DNA of 64,000 bases from Hanleya hanleyi (taxonomy: Eukaryota > Mollusca > Polyplacophora > Lepidopleurida > Hanleyidae). The DNA lies in assembly GCA_036873755.1 (NCBI GenBank), contig JAVTVY010020554.1, forward strand, positions 19,561 through 83,560, written 5' to 3'. The position numbers were made by a program, and so were the translations under genes. Position 1 is the first letter of the stretch. Every line of letters begins with the position of its first letter. Below, piece by piece: positions 1 to 13,400 of the stretch. The notes under the pieces are model-generated. The model saw only the letters and a list, made by a program, of their open reading frames with translations. It did not search any database and was not told where the DNA came from.

Positions 1-740
1 TAGGGGGTCAAGGTCATGGTGGCCATATTGGATTACGCAGGTTGATGAAAAACAACCCCAGCCATCCTCTTACTCATACCAACCCACTGTCCAAGTTTGA
101 TGTCAATTGGACAAAACTTATTGGACCTATTGCATTCACAAGCTTAGGTAGCATGGCTGAACAGAGGTCAAGGCCACAGCGGTCATTGCGGACATATTGG
201 ATTATTCAGGTTGCCAAAAAAAAATCAGTCCCAGCCATCCTATCACTCATATCAACCCACTGTACACCTTTGATGTGAATAGGACAAATCGTTTTGGAGT
301 TATTGCATTCACAAGCTTATGTAGCATGACTCAATAGGGGTCAAGGCAATGGCGGCCATATTGGATTACACAGGATGCTGATAAACAATGCCAGCCATCC
401 TCTCGAGCATAGCAACCCACTGTCCAAGTTTGAGGTCAATCAGACAAATCATTTTCGTGTTACTGCAGTCACAAGCTTAGTGCGTACCACGACTGAATAG
501 GGGTTAAGGCCTCGGCGGCCATGGCAGCCATATTGGAAAACACAGGTTGCCGGAAAACCATCCCAGCCATCCACTCACACATACTAATACACTTTCCAAG
601 TTTGATTGCAATCAGACAAATGCTTTTTGAGTTACTTCAGTCACAAGCTTATTAGCATGTCTGAATAGAGATCAAGGCCGCAGCGGCCATATTGGATTAC
701 GCAGGTTTTTGAGTTATTGCAGTCACATGGTAAGTGTGAC
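1..740. repeat. Tandem repeat, about 165-175 bp unit, about 4.3 copies
   Basis: Units begin near 1, 165, 338, 500 and 668. Each contains GTCAAGG followed by a CGGCCATATTGGATTA-like block, then CAGCCATCC, ACCCACTGTCCAAGTTTGA, and CACAAGCTTA. The copies are visibly diverged. The repeat lies in UPF3 intronic sequence or beyond the last recognised exon, and no coding potential was seen. The gap from 741 to 1260 holds nothing recognised. Confidence 0.85.
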
Positions 741-1260
741 GGAATGACCAAACGATGGATGGAGCAAATCCCTAAGTCTCCCTCTGGTATCCGATGTGGG
801 ACAATAAAATCGAGACCATACCAATTTTGAATACATGTAAAACCAAGTTATTTGCTATTCACCAAAATCCCAATATACATGTTATACATTGAACATATCC
901 AAAGTTCCAAAATGTACCAACATGTGACACATATTAGTCTTTGATTTTGATAGGTCTCAAAATTTGATGGGTGAAAAATTTCAAATGTAGGCCAACCTGG
1001 GCCTCTTCTACGTCCAAGCGAGAGTAGTTCTTACCAGTCAGGTATATCCTACCAAGAACAAAATGGTTCATTGCTTTCTGGATTTTCTACAATATACTGT
1101 ACCAAACTTGCCCCGTCTTCTCAACAATGCTACTACCATCTGTTCTCTGTCACTTCACAGCCTATATGGCATTTATTTTGGCATTAGGAACACACAATAC
1201 TCGTCTCCCATCAGAAAATATATGTGGGAAGTTTGCTGTTTGCACAGTCCTATCATATAC

Positions 1261-1440
1261 CTTAACTGGTTGATCTTCCTTTTTCTCCTGTTGTTTTCTT
1301 TCTCGTTCCCTTTCTTTTTCCTTTTCCCTCTGTCGTTCTCGTTCTCTCTGTTTCTCTTCTCTTTCAGTACGTCTTCTCCTCTCATCATCTTTAACTTTCT
1401 TTCTCTCCACTTCCCGTTTCCTTCTTTCTTCTCTCCCTCG
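1261..1440 (-). CDS. UPF3: UPF3 coding exon 7 (Arg/Lys/Glu-rich tract)
   Basis: The acceptor TTTGCAG ends at 1441. Sixty open codons follow, starting RGREERRKREVERKK and ending EKKEDQPVK, a likely single long charged helix as found after the RRM in UPF3. The donor is GTATATG at 1260. Later exons must lie further left; none was recognised in 1-1260. Confidence 0.88.
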
Positions 1441-4400
1441 CTGCAAACACAAGTTCATTGTTCCATTCAGTTGATATACACCAAAAACAATTGGAGCATT
1501 ACAAACGATGTGAGAAAGATGAGTGATGGTGTATGTGTGTGGGAGGTGGGGGATGCCAAAGGTGAATGAATGCAGTGAAACCTGTGTAAACCGACCATGA
1601 ATGAGACCAGATTACAGTGTCAGTTTTGACAGGGTTTTGGTTTATCAAGGTTCAAAATACTTTCAGTATTGGGACCATGGGTAATGCTGGTATTCAGAGG
1701 CTGGTTGGTTTACCCAGGTGTCTGTATTCACAGGTTCCACTGTATAATACTTCAGAATGAAGTGACAGCTCACCTGTATGGCTACCTTCTTCTCTTCCTT
1801 CCTTCTCCTGATATAGTCTATCAGTGGTGTGGTCATCTTGGGACATCCATGATTGGCTGATAACATAAAAGGTGTAATTCACACTCAATATTCTACTGAA
1901 AGAATTAATAAAACAATTAGTGGAATGTGATCCAAAGTTTCAACAATAAGTTGGTGTAAAACTCACCAAAAAAAGAAATTGGCAAAGGATCTGCTGCAAG
2001 TTGTATTGTCAGTCAGTGTCTTTTGTCCAGGATATTACTTTTACACCAAAGCCTTCTCAGGGTTTCTACCTTACACATCATGAGAACCAAACTTCCTTAA
2101 ATGTGCACGCCATTTCTTGGTCCAGTTTTCATGTAGGCATCATGAGACAAAGGAGAACAATAGTCTGTCTGGGAACAACAAAGAGTCTAGACAGGAGGCT
2201 TGTCAGTAATATATTACTATGTGCTAGAACACAGTTCCATCATATTTATGTGCATGGATGTCATTTCTCTCGAAAACAAAGTGTGAATGCGTACAAAGTT
2301 TGGAGTGCACACAGACAAAGTTTGGTGCACCCACACAAATATCTTCAATATGGAGTTGGAGTTGGATTTTAATGCCACACTTCAAGAATATTTCACTTAT
2401 ATGGCGACAGCTAGTTCGAGTGGTGGAGGAAGCTGAAGTACCCAGAGATAACCACTGCAAGCAACTGGCAAATTCTTCAATATGGTCCTCATGGCCCTGA
2501 TTATATGCATGTCTAGAGCGACTTTGGTGAACTGAAAATATGCCTCAGAATTTTCAAGGATCAGCTTGAAGAATTCTTTGAACAAATTTTACTTTAGATG
2601 CATGCATGCAGATTTCTTCCAAAGATCTGTTGCTTTTGCCATTGAACAGTGCGGTACAACTCCAAAACGGGGAACGTTCTCAAATTGGGAAATATATTTC
2701 CTGAACAGGAAACTTTTCCAAAACAGGGAACATTCCCAAATTAGGAAACATATTTCCTGAACAGGAAATCTTTAGCAAACATGTTTGTTCATTCATAAAT
2801 TGCAAACAACACAAATATTATACTCAAATGTCCTCTAAATAAGCAAGTTTAGTACTGTTTCATTATACAGAATAATTATTTTTTCTTATTATGGTTTCAA
2901 TGGATCGTTAGCCCACCATAGGGCTGATCAATGTTTCTATTTCAGGAAACCATCATATTCAGACTGGAATATCTCGGGCTAACAATGGCTAACGATCAAG
3001 ACACTGATCATGTGACAGCAGGGTCAAAGTGAATTATCTTTGTGTGGATGGTCAATGTGCAGAGAAGTGCAGTGACTGAGAAAATTAGGATCCAAATTTA
3101 TTAATAGCATTATTTGAACAATTGAAATCATAATGAGAAAAAATAATTATTCTGTATTATGAAACAATACTAAACTTACTAATTTAGATGACATATGAGT
3201 ATAATATTTGTGTTGTTTGCAATTTATGAATGAACAACAATATTTGCCAAAGATTTCCTGTTCAGGAAATATGTTTCCCAATTTGGGAACGTTCCCTGTT
3301 TTGGAGTTGTACCGCACTGTTGAATAGACTGATGCAAGACAAAGAGGTCCATACACTGTACAGATGTAAAATGGAATTTCAATAACATAAGTTGATACTG
3401 AAACATATAGACACAAACTTAGCCTGTCACATGTAATTTGTCCAGCATGTTCAGTTCAATACCATGTATACTGTTACCATGGTTACCTTTGAGTTGTCTC
3501 TCCTTTGATTCAAGTTCCTCTAGGTACGTATCTAAGGAGGAACTCTGGTCAGACTCTGGGTTCTCTAGAGACTCCAAAAACTTCACGTAATCAGCATCTG
3601 AAAATGAGTAGAAAAACCATGACAACTATTCCTTCTGTCAGCTGATCAGTGAAGAATATACACCAAGACCCAGCCTGATCTATTGAATCCCTTGGAAAAC
3701 ATTACCTTATGTATGTTTAGCCCTCATTAAATCACAGTGACATACATGAATGCAGCCCCTCAATAATTGGTGGGGAGAGGGGCAATTGATCCTGATAGAC
3801 ATTGGCAGGTGGGGGGGAGGGGGAGAGGCGGAAGTAACTGGTCCTGATAGACGCTGGCAGGTGAGGGGGGAGCAACTGATCTTGATAGATGGTGGCAGCT
3901 GGGGGGAGCAGCTGATCCTGATAGACGCTGGCTGGTGGGGAGGGGGAGCAACTGATCCTGATAGACGTTTGCAGGTTGGTGGGGGGAGGAAGCAACTGAT
4001 CCTGATAGATGCTGGCAGGTGGGGGAGGAAGCAACTGATCCTGATAGCAGGTGAGCAGGGGGAGGGAGGCAACTGATCATCATAGATGCTGGTTGGTGGG
4101 GGGGGGGGAACTGATTCTGATAGATGCTGGCGGGTGGTGGGTGGGTGGGAAGCAGCTGATCTTGATAGACACTGGCAGGTGGGGGGGGGGAGCAACTAAT
4201 CCTGATAGATGCTGGCAGGTAGGGGGGAAACAACTGATCCTGCTAGACGATGGTAAGTGGGGGGAGGGGAAGAGCAACTGATCCTGATAGATGCTGGCAG
4301 GTGGGGGAAACAACTGATCCTGATAGGAGATGGAGGGGGGGAGCAACTGATCCTGATAGATGATGGCAGGTGGGGGGGGGGGGGCAACTGATCCTGATAG

Positions 4401-7400
4401 TTGCTGGGAGGTGGAGAAACAACTGATCCTGATAGATGCTGGCAGGTGGGGTTGGGGGGGGGAGGAGAAACTAACATCCTGAGTGATGCTGGCAGGTAAG
4501 ATGGGGAAACAAGTGATCCTGAGAGACAAAATGTGATTTTGGGTCACAAGAATGTATATGTCAAATTTCAGAGGAATCCAACAAAGCATTTAGAAGTTAT
4601 TCTGACATCCATGAACTGGAACGGACACGAAGAAGCGAAACTCAGTGGCGCCACCTTCAGGCAGATGTTGCTAAAATACAGTAGCAACCGGCATCTTGTC
4701 GCAAGGAATGCGTATGCCGAATTTTGGGAGAATCCAAATAAGCGTTTGGAAGTTATCGCTTGCAAAGAATTTGAACCGACATCCACGGACATGAAGAAGT
4801 GAGACCCAATGGCGACACCTTCAGGCAAATGTTGCTGAAATGCAATAGCAGCCGGTGTCTTGTCACATGGAATGCGTATGCCGAATTTCGGGAGAATCCG
4901 ACAAAGCGTTTGGCCATTATCGCTTGCAAGAAATTTTAAAATGAACGTCCACGGACATACAGAAGCAAGACCCATTTTGACCCAGTGGCACCACCTTCAG
5001 GCAGATGTTGCTGAAATGCAGTACCAACTGGCGTCTTGTCGCAAGGAATGCGTATGCTGAATTTCGGTAGAATCCAACAAAGCGTTTGGAAGTTATCGCT
5101 TGCGGGAAATTCAAACAGACATCCATAGACATACATGTCAGACACAAAGAAGCAAGAACCATTTTAAAGTCCCCGACCGCATTGCGGTGGGAGACAATGA
5201 CAATAACATTACCTTGTTCTATGGTTCCTTTTTTCATGTCTGTTTTCTTGCTTTTTTTCTTAGGAACTTTTTGGAATGGAGCCAATTCCACAATAGCTGG
5301 GTATTCTCCTCCTGTACAGATATAAAATCAAGTTAGACAAGATATTACTTATAGCTTCCCAAATGTCTCCTTCATTATTAACAACATCAATGTCGTGGTT
5401 AATGATATGAAAGCATTCCTGCCTGTTTACACTATGTCAGCCTGTGTGCGTTTCACATGATCCATGGTAGAGGGGCTGTCTCCCAATTCCTTATCCTAGT
5501 TGTATTTTCTCATTGTACGATCTACGATTCTACGGTGTCTGTGACAACAATACCAATAAATATATTAATAAAATCACAAACTATGATATCTCAACAATGT
5601 CTTTATTGTCTTTCATTACCACTGGGAATAATTTCTCTCCCAAACAGGAGATGAGACGGCCGGTTTGCATGTATCAGATAAGGCATCGCCAAGTGTGGTC
5701 GAGGAATGTTTGAATGAACTTGAGGTGATTTTTTATGCTCGAAGTCGATCTAGGATAAGAAATTTTTCTAGACATAGGTTACATTGAGACTTTGGGCTGT
5801 TATCAGCCAGGTCAAAATGATTCCACATGCTAGATCTGCATTTATCCCTCTCGCTGTCAGATCTATAAACACTGTTAGCCTGCAGCCCGCTGTGTACGTG
5901 ACTGCTTCCTGTTGTTTTGAGGGCACGCTTATATGCTTAGAAGAGAGGCCAATCTACAAATTTCAGGTACTAAGTTAGTAATTTTGTGATGGAGTACCTG
6001 TAAAGTCTGTACCCATTCACGAGTACTCGAGTAACTGTTTCAGCACTAGATGTGAGGAATAAAATGTGTAAATCTTATGGAAATAAGAATGCTTTATAAA
6101 TACAACCTAAAAAGTTTGCCCCCGTAAAAAAGTCTCAATTCACCAATAGTCCATTTTTGTCAGTTCTCTGATCATTATGCATAAGTGCACACAGAGGACG
6201 ACAATGCAGGCCAAACAAGTGAGCTTTTACTGGGCATTTATGGAAAACAGTTCAGGGAATAAGCTAATGTGATAATTATTTGAAAATGGTTGAAAAGAAA
6301 TATTAAATATTTTTTGCGAAATACTACCTTTGGTATACTGAAAGTTTATTTATCTATCCTTCCATTCTTGTATAATCAGTATTTTCACTCATCTCCCCCC
6401 TTGTTTTCCATATGAGTCTAGGTTTAACCCCATGGAGTCCACTCGTACGATTTGCGCCATCCCTCTCTGGGTGCGCAAATTGGCAAATTCGCAATTTCTG
6501 CATTTGTCGGGGACAAAACAGGGAGGAAGAGTCACACAGAGCAGATTATTGCTTTACACATAACTGAGTATTAAATGAATGAATTCTGACCTCGGCTATC
6601 CACAAACACATATTCATCAAACTTGTCTTTGAATGTGTAGATATCCTCATGCTGTAAGAAGTTAATATAGGCTCGACTGAAGGCATCCTTCCCAAGGCTG
6701 AAAATACAAAATCAGTAACACGCTCATTAAATATTATTATGGAACCTCAAAATAGTCCACATCAGACAATCACTTGCAACAGGGTATGAAATAGCCCTTT
6801 GTCCGGTTGCCCTGGGCAACCTAAATTTCCTTTGGGCAACCAAATTCTGTCCAAATTGCAATGCATTTGGATGTGTTGGTTGCCCGTGCTTGCCGATCGG
6901 CAACTAGAATTTGTTTGTCTATTTCATACCCTGTGCAATGACTTAATATGATCAATAAAACAATGCATGCATGTAGTTTAATCATTAAATCTTATTTCCA
7001 AGTATCAGTCTTCGCCATGAGTAAAACTGTAGGTGAGCAGCCCACAGCTCTTCTGAAATAGGGCTAGGAGAGTGATCACTCTTCTTCAATATCTAATGTA
7101 ATTGTTCTGAATGGCTCTTTTGACAAAAATACAAGCTGCATCATTAACAAGAGCCCAAGTGGCTTCAATATACGCCCATACATGTGAATAATACATTGGT
7201 CTAAATTTCAAGGTTGCTTAATGGCCTTTGTCTCAATTGGTAGCTAGCAATCCTGTGAAAGTTCATCTGTGTAACATGACATCTTATATTGGATGATATT
7301 AGACTAGTAGACTGGACCCAGCCCCCCGTTTCATAATGTATTTATAGGGGAAATGAAGGGAAGTAACTTGAAAGTATGCTTGAAACACGGACTGGACACA

Positions 7401-10400
7401 GTATACTGTGCATTTTGTGTCACCAATGAAAACTCTGTATTCTGACCCCATCCCAAACTCGAAAGATTTGATTGGTCATTTCACAAATCCCACACTGAAA
7501 TCGACAATAATCAAACACAAGAAAATATTAATTTTCCTTGAAATAGATTTCTTTCAGGTGAGAAAAATTTTCATGAAGGAATAAAAAATATGAAGAAAGT
7601 GATGGAGTAAGCCTTTGTTCTGGAGTTAATAAAAATAAATAAAGTTCATAATGGATCCTTTTCCCAGTTAAATTAGTAAATATATTGTTTTTTTCACAAT
7701 AGTTTAACTGAATGTAGTTGTTTCATACATGTATCAAACAGGGAAAACTCAACTCAACAGGACATGCCATTTATACATGATAGGGGAGACAACTCTGAAT
7801 AGTCAAACCTAACAATATAGTCAAACTGGATTCAGTTTTTAACAATTCATGATTTTGGGGTGATAGTGCACTTGACCTTTGACCCTGGCCTACATTTTGG
7901 TATGTGACACATCGTGTCCCCCTAGTGTATCTAGTGGCACACAAAAAAAGTTTTATTCAATGATTTCGGGGCCACAGTGGCCTTTGACCGTGACCTACTT
8001 TTTGGTATGCAACACATCTTTTCCCCCTATTGAATTCCCTAACAGGAAAATAGCAATTTTCAATGATTTCCTGATTTTTAGGCCACACTGACCTTTGGCC
8101 TCTATTTTGCACTTTAAAGGGCAATAACTCAGTGAGGAAAAACCCTCCATCAATGGCACATGTGCATCTCTGGACTGTGCTGATAATAATCACCAAGTAT
8201 TATGTGAACCATATAAGTTACACCAAAGTTACATCAAAAGTGTAGGAGATCTGTTGACAAGATAATATCATTTAATCTACAGTACTTTGACCTGCAAAGG
8301 GCAATAATTCATTATGGAAAAATCCTTCATCAACAGGAAGAGCAATTGCGCATCTCCAGACTGCCGATAATATCCACCAATTATCATGTGTTCAAACCAT
8401 ATCAAAAGTGTAGTACATGTAGTAGGAGTTGCATTGACAAGATGATATCATTTAATTTACAGTATTTTGAATTATAAAGGGCAATAACTCCTTAAGGAAA
8501 GATCCTCTGTCAACAGGAAGAGCACATGCGCATCTTCAAGACTGTGCCGATAATATCCGCCAAGTATTGTGTGAACTGTATAAAAAGTGCAGCAGGAGTT
8601 GCGTTGACAAGAAATATGGACGGACGGATCTACAGGACTTTGAACTGCAAAGGTCAATAACTCAGTAAGGAAAAATCCTCCGTGAATGGGAAGAGCACCT
8701 GCACATCTCCAGACTGTGCCAATGATATCCACCAAGTATTAGGTGAACCATATCAAAGTGTAGGAGAAGTTGTGTTGACAAGATTATATCATTTAATTTA
8801 CAGTACAGCATTTTGAATTGTAAAGGGCAATAATTCAGTAAGGAAATATCCTCCGTCAACGGGAAGAGCACATACACATTCACAAACTTCGTCGATAATA
8901 TCCACCAAGTATCAATCATGTGAACCGTATCAAAAATACTAGTGTAGGGCGAGTTGCATTGACGAGGAATACAGACGGACGGATCTACAGTACTTTGAAC
9001 TGTAAAGGGCATGATAACTCAGTAAGGAAAAATCCTCCGTGAACAGGAAGAGCACATGCGCATCTCCGCACTGTGCAGATAATATCCACCAAGTATTAGG
9101 TGAACCATATCAAAAGTGTAGGAGGAGATGCGTTGACAAGATGATATTTAATCTACAGTATTTTTAACTGTAAAGGGCAATAACTCATTAAGAAAAAATC
9201 CTCCGTCAATGGGAAGAACACAGGCGCATCTTCAGACTGTGCCGATAATATCCACCAAGTTTCGTATGAACCATATCAAAAGTGTAGGAGTTGGGTTGAC
9301 AAGAAATACGGACGGACAGACAGGCAGGCAGACAGAGACTGCCGTGGCTATGGTACACATTACATGTAGTAATGATACGACTCAATCAGGAGCCGCGGAG
9401 CACATTTGAAAGTGGGGAGGCTGAACTCCTATACCGGTCATGTTAAATGTTGGACTGGTGCTATCTAAGATAGGACTTTGCAACATTGCGGTCCTCGCTG
9501 CCCCTGTCAATCAGTAAAGACCAATTAAAAAGAAACAATTCAAGGTCATTTATACACAGGTTGATTTACACATACTCAAGAAGAATTGTCACAAATATTA
9601 TGTATGCAAGCACATTATACATGTACATGTATTGCGCCCAAAAGAACCCAAATGCAAATAGCAAACATTATATGACCACTCAAACTAATACGCGCAATTC
9701 CACGATATCGCGGACAAAACTCGCAAAAATAAATATCAGCTGTGGGCAAAATGATGCATTTAGCATTATGGCTAGGTTCCTCAAGGTTGACAATTTAGTG
9801 CTGATATATTCATTTACTGCTTGATTTAATAAATTAGGCAATTTTAATGACTACCAAATTTTTCAACCCTTTAAATGTACAAATTACTGATATTTCACTG
9901 TTGATTTAGGATTCATCTGGTTATAGCCAACTGAACCAAAGTGATTTTATACTTTTTATGGAAGAAGTGTCTTTCTAAAACTGGTGGTTGAAAGAGCATA
10001 TCTGCAATGCTAGCAGGAATGGATGAGACAAGATTTGGTGTCGAGTTATTGTAACATGAGTTACCGAAAAGTGACAGTTTTTAGTTTTCAAAGAAAATTA
10101 TTGAAGTTGTTGGCTGCTCAGTTAATTTTCTCTGCCTTAAATACACACTGAAAGAAATTATAGCAGTGGAATTAATATTTCATCATGCATCCTAATTTAT
10201 GAAGCTGCCGAACTTCGTAACATGAGTTACTTTGTAACATGAGTTACCAAAATGGGGTCCTGTAACATGAGTTACCATCATAATGGGAGATGACTCTGAA
10301 CAATCTAAGTGCCTCTGCTTGCAATTACCCACAACTCCTGAATAAACATTGATCTGTGTAAAACCTGACAGTGCACATCTGTACAGTACTACAAGTATCT

Positions 10401-13400
10401 TTCATGTAAGGTTCGAAGTTGTTCATCAAATAGTAACCCAGATCTGGTCCTATTCAAATTATTGATTGATGGGATAAAGGGCCATAACTCTTTGGAAATT
10501 CATCGAAACGCATAAAATGCCAACAGTGCACATCTAGAAGGTATAGTAAGCGCGATATGGTCTGGACGAGAAATTACTAACAAAATAAAGGGCCATAACT
10601 CTGTGAAAAATCATTGAAACGCAGAAAGGAAATCTGACAGTGCACAGCTGTATGGTTCTAAGCATCTTGCGTGCAAGTTTTGAAGATGTTCATCAATTAG
10701 TAAGTAAGATAAGGTCCGGATAAGAAAAATTATAAACTGACGAGATAAAGGGTCTTCACCCAAATAAAACCATTGAAATGTGCAAAAAAAAATGATCTTA
10801 TTATGGATGGACCAACGGTCTCATTCATCCAGTCAAGGGCTAATGCTCCTGTAGAACACCAAATCACTGCTAATCTTGTTGATTCTCCAATTAGGGGACT
10901 GGTACCGTATGTCTATGAGTATGGCAGAGACCGTTTCCTCAGTGTGGTTACCGCTCTTGGTATGGAGAATATTAAAATAGTTTTGGCGATAGAGACTGCT
11001 GGGAATCATTGGAAATGGCCATTTCTGCAGGACGAGATATTCTACTACAGAGAGCAGATGATCCAAAGACTTGAATCAACCTGATGTAGCAAATAACCAT
11101 GGCCACTAATCAGTTCACCGAGAAGTTTGATAAGATTATACATGTAGCCTTCAAGACGTTTATAATCAGAGAGTACTTAAATTTCTCGACTTTCACACTG
11201 AATTGACCACTAATCATGTTGATGAATTTCAAATTTTATACAGTTATTTAATTATTCTTCATGTTGTTTGAGACACTTTTTTGACACGAGAGAAACATGT
11301 TTCAGGAGACTTAATTGTTCCTTCTTTCATTTGGACAAACCGTAACATGAGTTACTGTAACATGAGTTACCACATGTTTAGCTCAGTGGAAATAAAACGG
11401 TGTTGCATCAGTTGTTTAGAACAGGGACAATACACAGTCCAGACAGTGTACTAAAAGAAAAGACTTTTAATTCTCAGATTAATTGATTAGTATTCAGAGG
11501 TTTTTCGGAGAAACACTGTACCCTCCGAGGGCATGTCCGTTTACTGTAACATGAGTTACCGAACTTTGCAATAAGATTAATGCAGTATTATTGATAACAC
11601 ACTGCTGTGTTTGTGTGGAAAACAAAGCTACCAGTTAACATTACTACCTTGAAAAATAGGAAGGATCTGGATGCAAATCATAATATTAAAATCCCAGGGT
11701 AAACATGACGGTTATGGCTAAAGTGTAACATGAGTTACCGTGGAATTGCCCATACCAGTTTTTTTTTAAGGCGAGTCAAGAACTGCATGCTTGGCATGCT
11801 CCAGGTATGTGTGGAGGCGTGATCAATCACTTCAATCGCGAAGACTGAGTAGAGCAAATTTACCATTGTGTAGTAATCATAGTGATTAGACTCAATACTT
11901 CGGTATGGGAACAAACATGAGGCACCAGAGGTGCTACAACCCCTAAGCCTCTTAACAGTCCAGACCTGGACCCTGTATCATTTCGGAGGACGTGTTCGAC
12001 CAGAAAATGTAGCGCACAATCATTCTCGGCTGTCAAATCGGTCAACCAAGTGTCAAATCACATACCTTAAATACTTGAGAAGGAGAATGTTATGCTGACA
12101 ACCACGATCATCTCCAAAGGTACTCTTTTCTGGAGTCTTTTCTGTCACACCTGTTCTAATCCCCCGATTGCTTTTCAACTTTTACTGTTGTTGTGGCGCG
12201 CAGACAACAACCCATGTGACTAACATTGGCGTTACACTGATTTAGGGCAAGGGGGAGACTACTAGTGGTATGAGTAATGTCATGCGCCGCAACATCATGG
12301 TTAATACGCGCATGCGCATCCACTCAACTTCGAAAAGGGATCGAGGGTGAAAAGAACAGGTGCGACAGAACAGACTCCAGAAAAGAGTACCTTTTGGGAT
12401 GATCGTGGTTGTAAGCATAATGTTCTCCTTCTCAAGTATTTAAGGTGGGTGATTTGACACTTGGTTGACCGATTCGTCAGCCGCTCAGATTGTGCGCTAC
12501 ATTTTCTAGTCGAACGTGTCCCCCTATATGGGTGTTTATATGCTAAGGTGTAACAAATATGGGACACTGAAGCTCAAAATATAAAATAGACTACAGCTCT
12601 TCTTCTTTACATGTACAATATTTGATGGTGAAATCTCTCAGCTATATTAAAATTATAGTGTTAACATAGTCTTCAAGTGTGTTAGTATTCTCAGACCTGT
12701 TTTAGCACAGCATCACTGAAAATGTTGGACAAACACAGGACGGAAAATGGGGGGGGGGGTAAAACAATACATAACAAGGGAATAGAAAATGGATTTCTAC
12801 TGCAAGGGGACTTTTAGGAAAGTATTTTACAGATATGAACACTTTCAGTGTTTGATTTGAAAAAATTAACGTATCTGTGAAGAAATTAGTACAAAGCATG
12901 ACAAAGTGTCGGACAAACAAAGACGGAAAATCTGATGGAACTATCTTTTTTTAAATTAATAGGCACTTGATTGAAATAAACTATGTTGAAAATTATAAAG
13001 TTATGTGAAGAATACAAGGTTCTTCAACTTGATATGAAAATAAAAGTTATTTACTATTTTAAAAAATATGGCTTTATGCCCCAAAATAGTTGGACGAACT
13101 AAGACGGATAATGTTAAACAAATGGGGAGGAAAACCTGTCCGTCTTTGTTCGTCCGACATTTGAAAATACTACAATTATGAATACCACAAATGAAACAGT
13201 GCTTATATACAGAGAAGAAATGACTGTGTATCACTATAAGTGTGTATTTTGATGGTCTGCTCTGAATATGCACTCAGAATATGCTGAAAATTTACTTATG
13301 TGTCGGACGAACGAGGACGGACTATGTCGGACAAACACTGGCAGGCAATGAAGACAGACACTGCATTTTGGTAGTGTACAGCTAAAGTACATGGGATGGA

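Noticed and set aside
1063..1569. 168-codon plus-strand open frame rich in Phe, Leu and Ser
   Set aside because: It is the antisense shadow of the Arg/Lys/Glu-rich UPF3 exon 7, which has splice sites and family motifs.
3707..4589. Long proline-rich and Ser/Pro-rich open frames on the minus strand
   Set aside because: They are translations of the G-rich minisatellite in several frames; all frames look alike and none has gene structure.
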